From positions 1 to 54,343 of the forward strand of contig JAIDQQ010000035.1 of the NCBI GenBank assembly GCA_029062165.1: a stretch of DNA of 54,343 nucleotides, in the 5' to 3' direction. Positions within the stretch are counted from its first letter, which is position 1. Each line of letters opens with the position of its first letter. The notes below the pieces were generated by a model. It was not told the DNA's origin, ran no database searches, and worked only from the letters and a program-made list of their open reading frames with translations. Of the stretch, positions 28,414-35,883 are shown piece by piece. The translations under genes and the position numbers were made by a program. The DNA is from Ruminococcus sp. Its GTDB lineage: Bacteria > Bacillota > Clostridia > Oscillospirales > Ruminococcaceae.

Positions 28414-28842
28414 TTAATATTCGTAAACAACAGGTTTCTGAGCAGCGTTTTTGTGTTCAGCACCCTTGTAAGTTCTGAGTCTCTTGAGCTGGTTTCTGCC
28501 GAGTGTATTGCTCGGAAGCATACCCTCAACGGCAATCATCATAGCACGGTCAGACTGTTTAGCCATCATGTCCTTGTAAGAAATAGACTTCAGACCACCA
28601 ATCCAGCCGGTATGCCAGTAATATTTTTTCTGTTCGAGTTTCTTACCTGTAAGAACTGCCTTATCGCAGTTGATAACTATAACATGGTCACCACAGTCAA
28701 CGTTCGGTGTGAATGTGGGCTTGTGTTTACCTCTGAGAATATGTGCAGCTTTTGCGGCAACACGTCCGAGAGGTTGTCCGGCAGCGTCTAGAATATACCA
28801 TGTACGCTTTACATCAGCCGGTTTAGTCAGTGTAGTTGACAT
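28414..28842 (-). CDS. rplM: 50S ribosomal protein L13
   Basis: A 142-aa ribosomal protein with [45 protein letters not shown] and [24 protein letters not shown]. The frame extends to 28902, but AAGGAGG nine bases before the ATG at 28842 and the usual family length fix the start. It is transcribed with rpsI from the promoter at 28908, through a leader with one hairpin that resembles the position of the Firmicute L13 leader. Confidence 0.98.
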   Translation of the reverse strand: MSTTLTKPADVKRTWYILDAAGQPLGRVAAKAAHILRGKHKPTFTPNVDCGDHVIVINCDKAVLTGKKLEQKKYYWHTGWIGGLKSISYKDMMAKQSDRAMMIAVEGMLPSNTLGRNQLKRLRTYKGAEHKNAAQKPVVYEY

Positions 28843-28872
28843 AAAAAAATCCTCCTTAAAAAATCTGTATCG

Positions 28873-28892
28873 GCGGAAAACAGACTTTCCGC
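28873..28892 (-). promoter_or_regulatory. Leader hairpin of rplM (possible L13 leader)
   Basis: GCGGAAA/TTTCCGC stem in the short rplM leader. Firmicute L13 leaders autoregulate this operon; equivalence here is inferred from place and simple shape only. Confidence 0.45.
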
Positions 28893-28907
28893 ACAGTGAC
28901 AATTGTT

Positions 28908-28936
28908 ATTATACAGCATAAAATTCCATTTGTCAA
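28908..28936 (-). promoter_or_regulatory. rplM promoter
   Basis: Minus strand: TTGACA, 17 bases, TATAAT. Confidence 0.93.
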
Positions 28937-29050
28937 GAGGGAAAACAACTTTTTTTTTAAAATATATCATGAAAACGCTTTGAATCTCTTGTTTATTCTC
29001 GGTTTCTCTTAATATCTCACGATTCATTTCAGAAAAATCTATAAAATATA

Positions 29051-29079
29051 TTGACATCTTCGGAAATATATGATATTAT
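29051..29079 (+). promoter_or_regulatory. Left promoter of the candidate RNA
   Basis: TTGACA, 17 bases, TATTAT with extended TG. The -10 lies inside the left inverted repeat. Confidence 0.8.
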
Positions 29080-29206
29080 AAATATAGGGCATATCGCCCA
29101 CCGTCTGAAACAGGTCTGCAAACCTGAATCAGACACTATAACAGAAGTTACCACCATAACTTTGAAATAGCTGTGAACAATATACCCTATGATTATTATA
29201 TCATAT
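29068..29206 (+). ncRNA. Candidate structured RNA or inverted-repeat element
   Basis: The segment is bounded by a 22-base inverted repeat (29068-29089 and 29185-29206, 19 of 22 pairing). Inside are GGGC/GCCC (29087-29099), a long stem GTCTGA-CAGGT/ACCTG-TCAGAC with a symmetric AA/AA loop (29103-29134), and AAGTTA/TAACTT (29145-29162). Around the last, CTAT/ATAG and ACAG/CTGT could pair in a crossing, pseudoknot-like way. It follows a strong promoter and is followed by a terminator. A second promoter-like signal points inward from the right on the minus strand (TTGACA 29219-29224, TATAAT 29195-29200). No known RNA family was recognised. Confidence 0.55.
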
Positions 29207-29235
29207 GTAGGTTTGTTTTGTCAAGAGTTTTTTTC

Positions 29236-29268
29236 ACTGTTGGTAACTTTTGTTGTCAACAGTTTTTT
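29236..29268 (+). terminator. Terminator after the candidate RNA
   Basis: ACTGTTG/CAACAGT stem with inner AAC/GTT pairs and six T. It lies 76 bases before the ORF6N start, so it either ends the RNA gene or attenuates the next gene. An AAAGGAGG at 29273 right behind it has no start codon at usable distance. Confidence 0.82.
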
Positions 29269-29343
29269 ATTTAAAGGAGGTAGAAAAACATTTCAGAAAT
29301 TTTTGTCAAAAAACTTAACTAAACATGAAAGGAAAAATTTATT

Positions 29344-29964
29344 ATGAATGATTTAAAAATCACCCCCATTGAACATAACGGACAGCGTGTGCTTACTACT
29401 GCACAGCTCGCCGAGGCTTACGGCACAACAACCAAAATTATCAGACAAAATTTCATCCGAAACAAAGAACGCTACATAGAGGGTGTACACTACTATTGTC
29501 TGAAAAATGCCGAATTACAGGCATTTAAAACTGGACCTCAATTTGAGGTTCAGTTTAAACAGGCAAAAATCCTGTATATCTGGACCGAAAAAGGAGCTTT
29601 ACTTCATGCCAAGAGCCTCAACACTGACAGGGCTTGGGAGGTGTATGACTTCCTTGTTGATACTTATTTCAGGGTCAGGGAAATAAGTAAACTCTATAAT
29701 GAAGATATATATCAGAAACTGGAAATGTTAGAAAAAAGAAGTGTTATAATATATCAGAAACTGGAGATGTTAGAACAAAAAATAGATACTCTTGAAAAAA
29801 ACTCTGTTATCAGAACAGATAATATTATAAAAAGTATAGAAAAATCAATAACTGATAACTTATATGATACTGTTAAGACAATAATTCCTGGATTTGTAGT
29901 TCTATATAAAAAAATAAACAGTATATTATATAATAATTATAATAAGAATAAAAAGAAAAAATAA
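29344..29964 (+). CDS. ORF6N-domain (phage antirepressor-like) protein
   Basis: A 206-aa protein. Residues 4-90 are an ORF6N domain (ITPIEHNGQRVLTTAQLAEAYGTTTKIIRQNFIRN, then FKQAKILYIWTEKGALLHAKSL), a DNA-binding module typical of phage antirepressors. The rest is a coiled coil and a Lys/Asn-rich tail. A tandem 42-base duplication in the coiled coil repeats YQKLEMLE. The ATG is preceded by GAAAGGAAA. No other phage genes are adjacent, so this is an orphan regulator copy. It may be part of a small accessory unit with the candidate RNA and the 30170 gene. Confidence 0.82.
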   Translation: MNDLKITPIEHNGQRVLTTAQLAEAYGTTTKIIRQNFIRNKERYIEGVHYYCLKNAELQAFKTGPQFEVQFKQAKILYIWTEKGALLHAKSLNTDRAWEVYDFLVDTYFRVREISKLYNEDIYQKLEMLEKRSVIIYQKLEMLEQKIDTLEKNSVIRTDNIIKSIEKSITDNLYDTVKTIIPGFVVLYKKINSILYNNYNKNKKKK

Positions 29965-30083
29965 TAATTTATATATGATTTTAACCATTGATTTCGTGTC
30001 ATAATATTATTAACATCAAAAATTATAAAAAATCAAAAATTTATGAAGTTTGAAAATTTTTATTTTTTATTTTCAAAAAACTC

Positions 30084-30112
30084 TTGACAAATCGAAATTT
30101 ATATGATATAAT
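30084..30112 (+). promoter_or_regulatory. Promoter of the 30170 gene
   Basis: TTGACA, 17 bases, TATAAT with TGA. The surrounding 40 bases are nearly the same as the tRNA-Thr promoter. A small GGATAT/ATATCC hairpin (30119-30136) begins the leader. Confidence 0.88.
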
Positions 30113-30169
30113 AAGTTCAGGATATGAAATATATCCCATAAAAATTTTAAAAGAAAGGAGCATTTTATT

Positions 30170-30568
30170 ATGGCTATACTTCCAAAGGGATTCGATGTCA
30201 TTATAGATATGCACAAAAACTTACAAAAAGAAACTTATACCACCTCGGAAATTGTCAAGGTGTTTACAGACCTCGGAAAAACAAATGGTGTCGCTGCCGG
30301 AACGATAACGAGAGCATTGAATCAGGATTTACTTAAAAGATGTGACTATGGTATTTACAGCGTTAATCCGCACTATCAGGCAAATACAGATACAGCTTCA
30401 GACAGTTCTGTTAAAATCAATCTGAAAAATTGCGTAGAATCGGCAATTCAGGATATAAACCAGAATTTCCCTATCTCTACTGTAATAACTATGAACGAAA
30501 ATGACGCCGATATTCTGAAAAAAACTATAGGCAGTCTCCAGAAAATCATTACTGACCTTTCAGAATAA
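30170..30568 (+). CDS. Hypothetical protein, winged-helix-like N-terminus
   Basis: A 132-aa cytosolic protein I do not recognise. Residues 15-70 (ETYTTSEIVKVFTDLGKTNGVAAGTITRALNQDLLKRCDYGIYSVNP) have the rhythm of a winged-helix DNA-binding domain; the remainder is helical and ends in KTIGSLQKIITDLSE. It has an AAAGGAG site, its own promoter and its own terminator. It may work with the neighbouring ORF6N protein, but only adjacency supports that. Confidence 0.7.
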   Translation: MAILPKGFDVIIDMHKNLQKETYTTSEIVKVFTDLGKTNGVAAGTITRALNQDLLKRCDYGIYSVNPHYQANTDTASDSSVKINLKNCVESAIQDINQNFPISTVITMNENDADILKKTIGSLQKIITDLSE

Positions 30569-30583
30569 TTCCAAATCATAACC

Positions 30584-30610
30584 AAAAAAGCACCTCACAG
30601 GGTGCTTTTC
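30584..30610 (+). terminator. Terminator after the 30170 gene
   Basis: AAAAGCACC/GGTGCTTTT stem. A runs on the left also let it serve the converging nifS-nifU operon. Confidence 0.85.
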
Positions 30611-30617
30611 ATTGTTA

Positions 30618-30731
30618 TTATTCTTCTTCGGGCATTTTTATTTCTACGAATATCGGGAACGGATCAATAACCTGTTTTGTATAGTAATCCGAAAGTTCAG
30701 AACTTACAGCCTGCTCACTGAATTTTTTTAC
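30618..30731 (-). pseudogene. Duplicated C-terminal fragment of nifU
   Basis: Reading leftwards from the GNAT stop codon, the same frame continues for 37 codons and a stop, encoding EQAVSSELSDYYTKQVIDPFPIF and ending EIKMPEEE. This matches the end of the intact NifU-like protein at 31195 (EQAVRSALSDYYTKQGIDPLPIV, EIKMPEE). Only the tail remains, with no start codon, so it is a non-functional partial duplicate. Confidence 0.85.
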
Positions 30732-31193
30732 TTAAAAAATAATCTTCATATTGCGATATTTTGAAAAAATATCTTCAAAACCGACTGACTTATAAAGATT
30801 ATATCCGTTATCTGTCGACTTCAATTCTATAAAATCAAGTTTCATTTTCTTGGCATCGGAAATAAGAAATTCCATTATTTTTTTAGCTATGCCTTTTCGT
30901 CTGAAATCCGGTCTTGTATAGACGTTCATTACTGTACCGGTTCTGCCGTTTATGAAACTTGGATTAGCCGGCTTTTCGGACACCAACAGAAAACAACACG
31001 AAATTATTTTTTCTGATTTCACAACGTATACAAATAAATCATTATTCAGATGATTATTATAATATTCCGGAAGCTGATTCCTGATTTTTTCAGTCTGCAT
31101 ATCTGTAAGACTACCATAATCTTCTGTAAGATATTCTATTCTCATCTGAACAAGTTCATTAATATCTTTTAAATCAGCTTTTTCAATATACAT
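30732..31193 (-). CDS. GNAT family N-acetyltransferase
   Basis: A 153-aa enzyme that would transfer an acetyl group from acetyl-CoA to an unknown amine. The acetyl-CoA motif A is clear: VMNVYTRPDFRRKGIAKKIMEFL (about 87-109, with RRKGIA). Motif B follows with NGYNLYKSVGFE. The start lies one base after the nifU stop, and its GGAGG ribosome site is formed by the last nifU codons, so it is translationally coupled. A stray copy of the nifU tail follows its stop codon, which suggests the gene arrived by or survived a local duplication. Confidence 0.88.
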   Translation of the reverse strand: MYIEKADLKDINELVQMRIEYLTEDYGSLTDMQTEKIRNQLPEYYNNHLNNDLFVYVVKSEKIISCCFLLVSEKPANPSFINGRTGTVMNVYTRPDFRRKGIAKKIMEFLISDAKKMKLDFIELKSTDNGYNLYKSVGFEDIFSKYRNMKIIF

Positions 31194-31194
31194 A

Positions 31195-31611
31195 TTATTC
31201 CTCCGGCATTTTTATCTCACCGACTATAGGGAGTGGGTCAATACCTTGTTTTGTGTAGTAGTCGGAAAGTGCAGACCTCACAGCCTGCTCCGCAAGTACG
31301 GAACAGTGTATCTTTACAGCCGGAAGACCGTCAAGAGCCTCAACAACTGCGTCATTTGTGAGTTTGAGTGCGTCGTCAATGGACTTGCCCTTGATAAGTT
31401 CAGTAGCCATAGAAGACGTTGCAACCGCCGCACCACATCCGAAAGTCTTGAATTTAGCATCTGTAATAATACCGTCGTCGATTTTGAGGTACATTTTCAT
31501 AATGTCGCCACACTTTGCGTTACCGATTTCACCGACACCGTCAGCGTTTTCAATCTCGCCTACATTTCTTGGATTTGAAAAATGGTCGAGTACCTTTTCA
31601 CTGTACATCAT
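31195..31611 (-). CDS. nifU: Fe-S cluster scaffold, NifU/IscU-like
   Basis: A 138-aa scaffold on which [2Fe-2S] clusters are built from sulfur supplied by the cysteine desulfurase encoded upstream (33132). The three ligand Cys are present: AKCGD (about 34), FGCGAA (about 59) and IHCSV (about 102). It has the Clostridia NifU-like C-terminus ending in MPEE. AAAGGAG precedes two adjacent ATG codons; either may start. Two YwqG-family genes separate it from nifS, an unusual insertion in this normally adjacent pair. Confidence 0.93.
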   Translation of the reverse strand: MMYSEKVLDHFSNPRNVGEIENADGVGEIGNAKCGDIMKMYLKIDDGIITDAKFKTFGCGAAVATSSMATELIKGKSIDDALKLTNDAVVEALDGLPAVKIHCSVLAEQAVRSALSDYYTKQGIDPLPIVGEIKMPEE

Positions 31612-31638
31612 AATATATCATACTCCTTTAATACTATT

Positions 31639-32346
31639 TTAACAGCAATCCCAGTTATAGAGGACATCGCTGAAATCACACTGTTTAAGTTTTTCGCTGT
31701 TTATGAAGAAATTTCCTACTCCGCAATCTCCCCACATAACTAAATATTTACCATAAATATCATCTGTATCAAGCTGAAATAACAGAAAATCATAATTTTC
31801 AAGCATTTCTTCGTCAATACGTGGGTCGCTTTGTGCAAAAACCGGATAACCACCGACTTTATGACCTGCATTTTCGTCATATACTTCTTCATATACTTCT
31901 TCCGGAATTTCTTCACTGTATTCAATAAATCTGTTTTCGTACTTCTCAAAACTCATACCACACTCACGGAATACAGGAAAATAATATGGGTCGTCGTCAT
32001 ATTCATTCTTTACGAACTTGCTTTCTATTTCTTCATTTGTAACGGTCTTGTCGATTTCCGGATAATATATAACCCTGAAGCCGTCCTGATTAGTCGGATT
32101 ATGAAATACAAAACCGCAGTTGTCATCATTCATAATCCAGAACTGTAAAAGACCAGTTTTCATAAAACCGTCAAGCTGAATTTTTTCGCACTCTATCTGT
32201 GCGAGAAGTCTTAACTGATTTCCGTTACTATCTGTTGGGAAATTTTTGTCATGCGGAATATATCCGAGACCGCCGACTTTACTTTCAAATATTGACGGTT
32301 TTGTATCTGTGAGGGTTATTTTCATACAAGGTTTTTTATTATTCAT
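31639..32346 (-). CDS. YwqG/DUF1963 family protein (copy 2)
   Basis: A 235-aa cytosolic protein with the YwqG pattern: [57 protein letters not shown] and LLFQLDTD. Function of the family is unknown. The frame extends to 32409 through the 3' end of copy 1, but GGAGGAAAG precedes the ATG at 32346. It is a tandem duplicate of the next gene. The final 30 codons and the intergenic sequence are almost identical in the two copies. Confidence 0.88.
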   Translation of the reverse strand: MNNKKPCMKITLTDTKPSIFESKVGGLGYIPHDKNFPTDSNGNQLRLLAQIECEKIQLDGFMKTGLLQFWIMNDDNCGFVFHNPTNQDGFRVIYYPEIDKTVTNEEIESKFVKNEYDDDPYYFPVFRECGMSFEKYENRFIEYSEEIPEEVYEEVYDENAGHKVGGYPVFAQSDPRIDEEMLENYDFLLFQLDTDDIYGKYLVMWGDCGVGNFFINSEKLKQCDFSDVLYNWDCC

Positions 32347-32368
32347 AACTTTCCTCCTTAATACTATT

Positions 32369-33139
32369 TTAACAGCAATCCCAGTTATAGAGGACATCGC
32401 TGAAATCACACTGTTTAAGTTTTTCGCTGTTTATAAAGAAATTTCCTAACAAATAAACTTTATTATACATTCCCTTAAGTCGATTGATAGTCTTCAAGTA
32501 CCTGTTGCGGTTTGCGTACCGGTTGAGGCTGAAGTTATAGTCACTATAAAGCTGAAACAGCAAAAAGTCATAATAAGCACCGTTTTTCATTTCGGAGCGG
32601 GGGTCGTTATTTATAAGGTACGGATAACCGCCGACCTTATGACCGGTAATTTCATCATGCTCTTCATTGGTAAGTATTGACCAGCGGTCAACATATTGGT
32701 TTTCGGACTTTTCAAAACTCATACCGCACTCACAGAAAACAGGACTCATACCGCCACGGAAAACAGGAAAATCATAATACTCATTGTTGTCATATTCGTT
32801 CTTTACGAATTTGCTTTCTATTTCGTCTTGCGTAACGGTCTTGTCTATTTCCGGATAATATATAACCCTGAAGCCGTCCTGATTTGTCGTTCTCCACCCG
32901 TACATACAGGAAGTATCATTATTAAGAATCCAGAACTGCAAAAGACCTGTTTTCATGAAACCGTCAAGCTGAATTTTTTCGCACTCTATCTGTGCAAGAA
33001 GTCTTAACTGATTACCGTTGCTGTCTGTAGGGAAATCCTTGTCATGCGGTATATATCCGATACCACCGACTTTACTTTCAAATATTGACGGTTTTGTATC
33101 TGTGAGGGTTATTTTCATACAAGGCTTTGTATTATTCAT
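32369..33139 (-). CDS. YwqG/DUF1963 family protein (copy 1)
   Basis: A 256-aa paralogue of the downstream gene, with the same [20 protein letters not shown] and HKVGGYPY landmarks. Differences sit in the middle (a [10 protein letters not shown] segment and an [12 protein letters not shown] insertion) and in the region 200-235. The ATG at 33139 overlaps the nifS end by eight bases with AAAGGTG upstream, so translation is coupled. A GTG at 33148 is less likely. Placement between nifS and nifU is conspicuous, but no Fe-S role is known for this family. Confidence 0.87.
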   Translation of the reverse strand: MNNTKPCMKITLTDTKPSIFESKVGGIGYIPHDKDFPTDSNGNQLRLLAQIECEKIQLDGFMKTGLLQFWILNNDTSCMYGWRTTNQDGFRVIYYPEIDKTVTQDEIESKFVKNEYDNNEYYDFPVFRGGMSPVFCECGMSFEKSENQYVDRWSILTNEEHDEITGHKVGGYPYLINNDPRSEMKNGAYYDFLLFQLYSDYNFSLNRYANRNRYLKTINRLKGMYNKVYLLGNFFINSEKLKQCDFSDVLYNWDCC

Positions 33140-34322
33140 AACTTTCACCTTTCATCATTTTTTCCCATACCGGCGACATTGAACGTAATCTTTCTACTAC
33201 TTTCGGGATTACTTCAAGAATATAGTCAACATCTTCGTCAGTGACATCTTCTTCAATCGACAGTCTAAGTGAACCGTGTGCGACTTCGTGTTTAAGTCCG
33301 ATAGATAACAGTACGTGTGAGGGGTCAAGCGAACCTGACGTACAAGCTGAACCCGATGACGCACATATACCATTAAGGTCAAGCATAAGTAACAGTGATT
33401 CACCTTCTATACCCTCTATGGAAATATTCAGATTTCCGGCAAGTCGTTTATCACGGTCACCGTTAAGGCGTGTATACGGAAGTTTTAAAATACCGTCAAT
33501 CAGTCTGTTTCGACGTGGTGTAATTACCGCATTTTTTTCGGCGATATTCTTTGTAGCGTTTTCTATAGCCACACCTAATCCGACTATAGCCGGTACATTT
33601 TCCGTACCTGCTCTCTTGTTACGTTCCTGACCGCCACCGTGTACGAGGTTAGGCAGAGTTATACCCTTACGGACATATAAAGCTCCTATACCTTTCTGTG
33701 CGTGTATCTTGTGTCCGGATAATGACAGCATATCAATATTCTGCTTTTTTACATCTATTTCAACGTGTCCTACAGCCTGTACGGCATCTGTATGAAAAAT
33801 TACTTTCTTTTCCCTGCATATAGCCCCTATTTCCTCAATCGGCTGGATTGTTCCTATTTCGTTATTGGCGTACATTATAGTAACAAGTGCGGTATCCTCA
33901 CGGATAGCGTTTTTTATATCTTCCGGATTTACAAAGCCGTCGGCACTGACCGGAATATATGTCACTTCATAGCCGTGTTTTTCGAGGTATTCGCAAGTAT
34001 GCAGTACCGCATGATGTTCAAATACTGACGTGATAATATGTTTCTTACCTTTTTTCGCCATATTTTCAGCGATACCCTTTATTGCCCAGTTATCCGATTC
34101 CGAACCACAGCTTGTAAAGAAAATCTCCTTAGGGTCTGCACCGATTGCCTTTGCTACTTTTTCACGGGCTGTCTCGATATCTTTCTGTGCGTCACGTCCG
34201 AGTTTATATATACTGGAAGCGTTTCCGTAAGCCTTAGTGAAATGCGGTAACATAGCGTCAAGGACTTCCTGCGAAACGGCAGTTGTGGCGGCGTTATCGG
34301 CATAAATGAATCTTTTTTCCAT
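33132..34322 (-). CDS. nifS: Cysteine desulfurase NifS
   Basis: PLP enzyme that takes sulfur from cysteine for Fe-S cluster assembly on NifU. 396 aa, normal for the NifS class. Visible: [11 protein letters not shown] at the N-terminus, [10 protein letters not shown], the PLP Lys in [20 protein letters not shown], and the sulfur-carrying Cys in [17 protein letters not shown]. The frame opens to 34409, but the start at 34322 ([14 protein letters not shown]) has GGAGAG upstream and fits the family. It follows rnhA by 13 bases. Confidence 0.95.
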   Translation of the reverse strand: MEKRFIYADNAATTAVSQEVLDAMLPHFTKAYGNASSIYKLGRDAQKDIETAREKVAKAIGADPKEIFFTSCGSESDNWAIKGIAENMAKKGKKHIITSVFEHHAVLHTCEYLEKHGYEVTYIPVSADGFVNPEDIKNAIREDTALVTIMYANNEIGTIQPIEEIGAICREKKVIFHTDAVQAVGHVEIDVKKQNIDMLSLSGHKIHAQKGIGALYVRKGITLPNLVHGGGQERNKRAGTENVPAIVGLGVAIENATKNIAEKNAVITPRRNRLIDGILKLPYTRLNGDRDKRLAGNLNISIEGIEGESLLLMLDLNGICASSGSACTSGSLDPSHVLLSIGLKHEVAHGSLRLSIEEDVTDEDVDYILEVIPKVVERLRSMSPVWEKMMKGESYE

Positions 34323-34335
34323 TATAATCTCTCCT

Positions 34336-34776
34336 TTATTTTGACGAATATATATCACGCTGTGCGACTGCAAGACGGTCACAACGTTCATTTTCGGGGT
34401 GTCCGGCATGACCTTTTACCCAGTTGAAAGTAACTTCATGTTTTTCGAGTAACGGAAGCAACTGTTTCCATAAATCAGTATTCGGGACAGGTTCACCTTT
34501 TTTTATCCAGTTCTTACTCTGCCAGTTATAAACCCATTTTTTCGTTACACTATCGGCAACATATTTACTATCCGTCGTGAGAATAACTTTACACGGCTCT
34601 TTAAGTGCTGACAAACCTACGATAACGCCGGTCAGTTCCATGCGGTTATTAGTAGTCTGCGAATCACCGCCTGAAAGTTCTTTTTCGTGCGTTCCGTATC
34701 TTAGTACAACACCGTAACCGCCAGCCCCTGGATTTCCACTACACGCACCATCTGTAAAAATTTCAACTGTTTTCAT
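34336..34776 (-). CDS. rnhA: Ribonuclease HI
   Basis: A 146-aa enzyme that degrades RNA in RNA-DNA hybrids. The catalytic set is visible: Asp in [12 protein letters not shown], Glu in NNRMELTGV, Asp in LTTDSKYV and Asp in NERCDRLA. The start at 34776 (MKTVEIF) is favoured because GGGAGATG is too close to the ATG at 34785. It is the first gene of the rnhA-nifS-ywqG-ywqG-nifU-GNAT run. Confidence 0.95.
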   Translation of the reverse strand: MKTVEIFTDGACSGNPGAGGYGVVLRYGTHEKELSGGDSQTTNNRMELTGVIVGLSALKEPCKVILTTDSKYVADSVTKKWVYNWQSKNWIKKGEPVPNTDLWKQLLPLLEKHEVTFNWVKGHAGHPENERCDRLAVAQRDIYSSK

Positions 34777-35054
34777 AATAATCATCTCCCGAAATAATAC
34801 ATCATATATTATAACCTACTATTTCCATAAAATGAGTAGATGTTACCTGAATGAAACGAAAAATAAAGTTAGTATATACTTACTTTCATGTATACAGAAA
34901 ATATAATTTACCGGTATAATTACAATTCGTTATTATGCACAAATTTTGACCTGAAAATTCGGCGTTGTGCAAAATCTATAATTTTTTGCCACTATAACGG
35001 CTTAAACTTCTACTTCGCATATGAACATTTTTTATGAAATATATAAAAATCCCC

Positions 35055-35083
35055 TTGCATTTTTTAAAAAAATATGTTATTAT
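35055..35083 (+). promoter_or_regulatory. Promoter of the 35242 gene
   Basis: TTGCAT, 17 bases, TATTAT with extended TG; start expected near 35090. Confidence 0.8.
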
Positions 35084-35154
35084 AAAATAGCATGGGGAAT
35101 AGTTATTATTTTGTATATAATTAAAATGGTTCTTTATCAGATACACATAAAAAA

Positions 35155-35189
35155 ATTTCCGTTTCTTTTATCGTGCATGAAACGGAAAT
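35155..35189 (+). promoter_or_regulatory. Leader hairpin of the 35242 gene
   Basis: A perfect 11-base ATTTCCGTTTC/GAAACGGAAAT stem with a 13-base loop. No T run follows, and it lies 40 bases before the ribosome site. Confidence 0.6.
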
Positions 35190-35241
35190 ATATTTACTTC
35201 ACTATTCCGACTGAAATCTTATATAAAGGAGGAGCTTTTTT

Positions 35242-35775
35242 ATGAAACTACTGCTAAATAATATTGAAGATGCCGTTGACCAGAAATATCTTGTAATAAA
35301 AAGTCTAAGAAATCAGGCTGAAGCAGGTACAGTAATTCACATTATGGGCGCACAGACCGGAAATGACGGCATAACCGTTAATTATCGTGTGACAAAAACA
35401 GGTCAGGACTTTTCCTGCAAATTCGCTGATATAAAACAGTTCGCAAAATGGGCAAGTTCCGATAACTTCCTTGCACGCTATCAGGACAACCTTTCACCTA
35501 CAGATATAAAGCAGTATATAAAAGTCTGTGATACGTCTTTCATGGGTTCGGGCGGTATACCAATTCTTGCAAGTATCGGTGTTATACTTCTTGTACTTAT
35601 AATAATGTGTATCGCAAGTGTTATCCAGTGGTGGCAGTTACTCATAGGCATTATATGTGTGCCAATAATTATCTATTTTGGTGTGACTACTTTCTACAAA
35701 CATAAAAGAAATAAAGTAATGTCACAGATATACAATAAAGTAAGTGCATCATGGGGCGGAGTCGTCCTCCGGTGA
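35242..35775 (+). CDS. Hypothetical protein with two C-terminal membrane helices
   Basis: A 177-aa protein I do not recognise. Residues 1-95 form a soluble domain (MKLLLNNIEDAVDQKYLVIKS..., with a predicted beta-strand part GTVIHIMG, ITVNYRVTKTG). Two membrane segments follow at about 107-127 and 130-150, and a basic tail. AAAGGAGGAG precedes the ATG. It has a strong promoter, a long structured leader and its own terminator, so it is a single-gene unit probably regulated after transcription starts. Confidence 0.75.
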   Translation: MKLLLNNIEDAVDQKYLVIKSLRNQAEAGTVIHIMGAQTGNDGITVNYRVTKTGQDFSCKFADIKQFAKWASSDNFLARYQDNLSPTDIKQYIKVCDTSFMGSGGIPILASIGVILLVLIIMCIASVIQWWQLLIGIICVPIIIYFGVTTFYKHKRNKVMSQIYNKVSASWGGVVLR

Positions 35776-35785
35776 AAACGTTATG

Positions 35786-35816
35786 AAACGCTTTTCAGAA
35801 ATGGAAGGCGTTTTTC
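35786..35816 (+). terminator. Terminator of the 35242 gene
   Basis: Imperfect AAACGC-TTTTC/GGAAGGCGTTT stem followed by T; ten bases after the stop. Confidence 0.7.
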
Positions 35817-35883
35817 ATTGTGCATATACACATAAATATTTTAATATAAATAAATCAATAATATATTTCAAGGAGCTTTTACA

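Larger units (their letters stand above)
34777..35241. other. Divergent intergenic region, 465 bases
   Basis: Contains AT-rich promoter sequence for rnhA (a TATAAT on the minus strand, no clear -35), a plus-strand promoter (35055-35083) and a roughly 150-base leader with one strong hairpin. A 74-codon frame here looks spurious. Confidence 0.6.

Noticed and set aside
29068..29206. 6S RNA, SRP RNA or a known riboswitch
   Set aside because: None of the conserved cores I know (for example the SRP GGAAG-type loop or the 6S central bubble) could be found.
29089..29239. Minus-strand transcript as the main product of the candidate RNA region
   Set aside because: A right-hand promoter exists, but only the plus strand has a clean terminator, so the plus strand was preferred.
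35021..35245. 74-codon ORF MNIFYEIYKN...
   Set aside because: It spans the promoter and hairpin of the next gene and lacks a ribosome site.
35776..35883. glmS-type ribozyme near glmM
   Set aside because: The interval is about 100 bases and holds only a terminator and the ribosome site; no ribozyme core.
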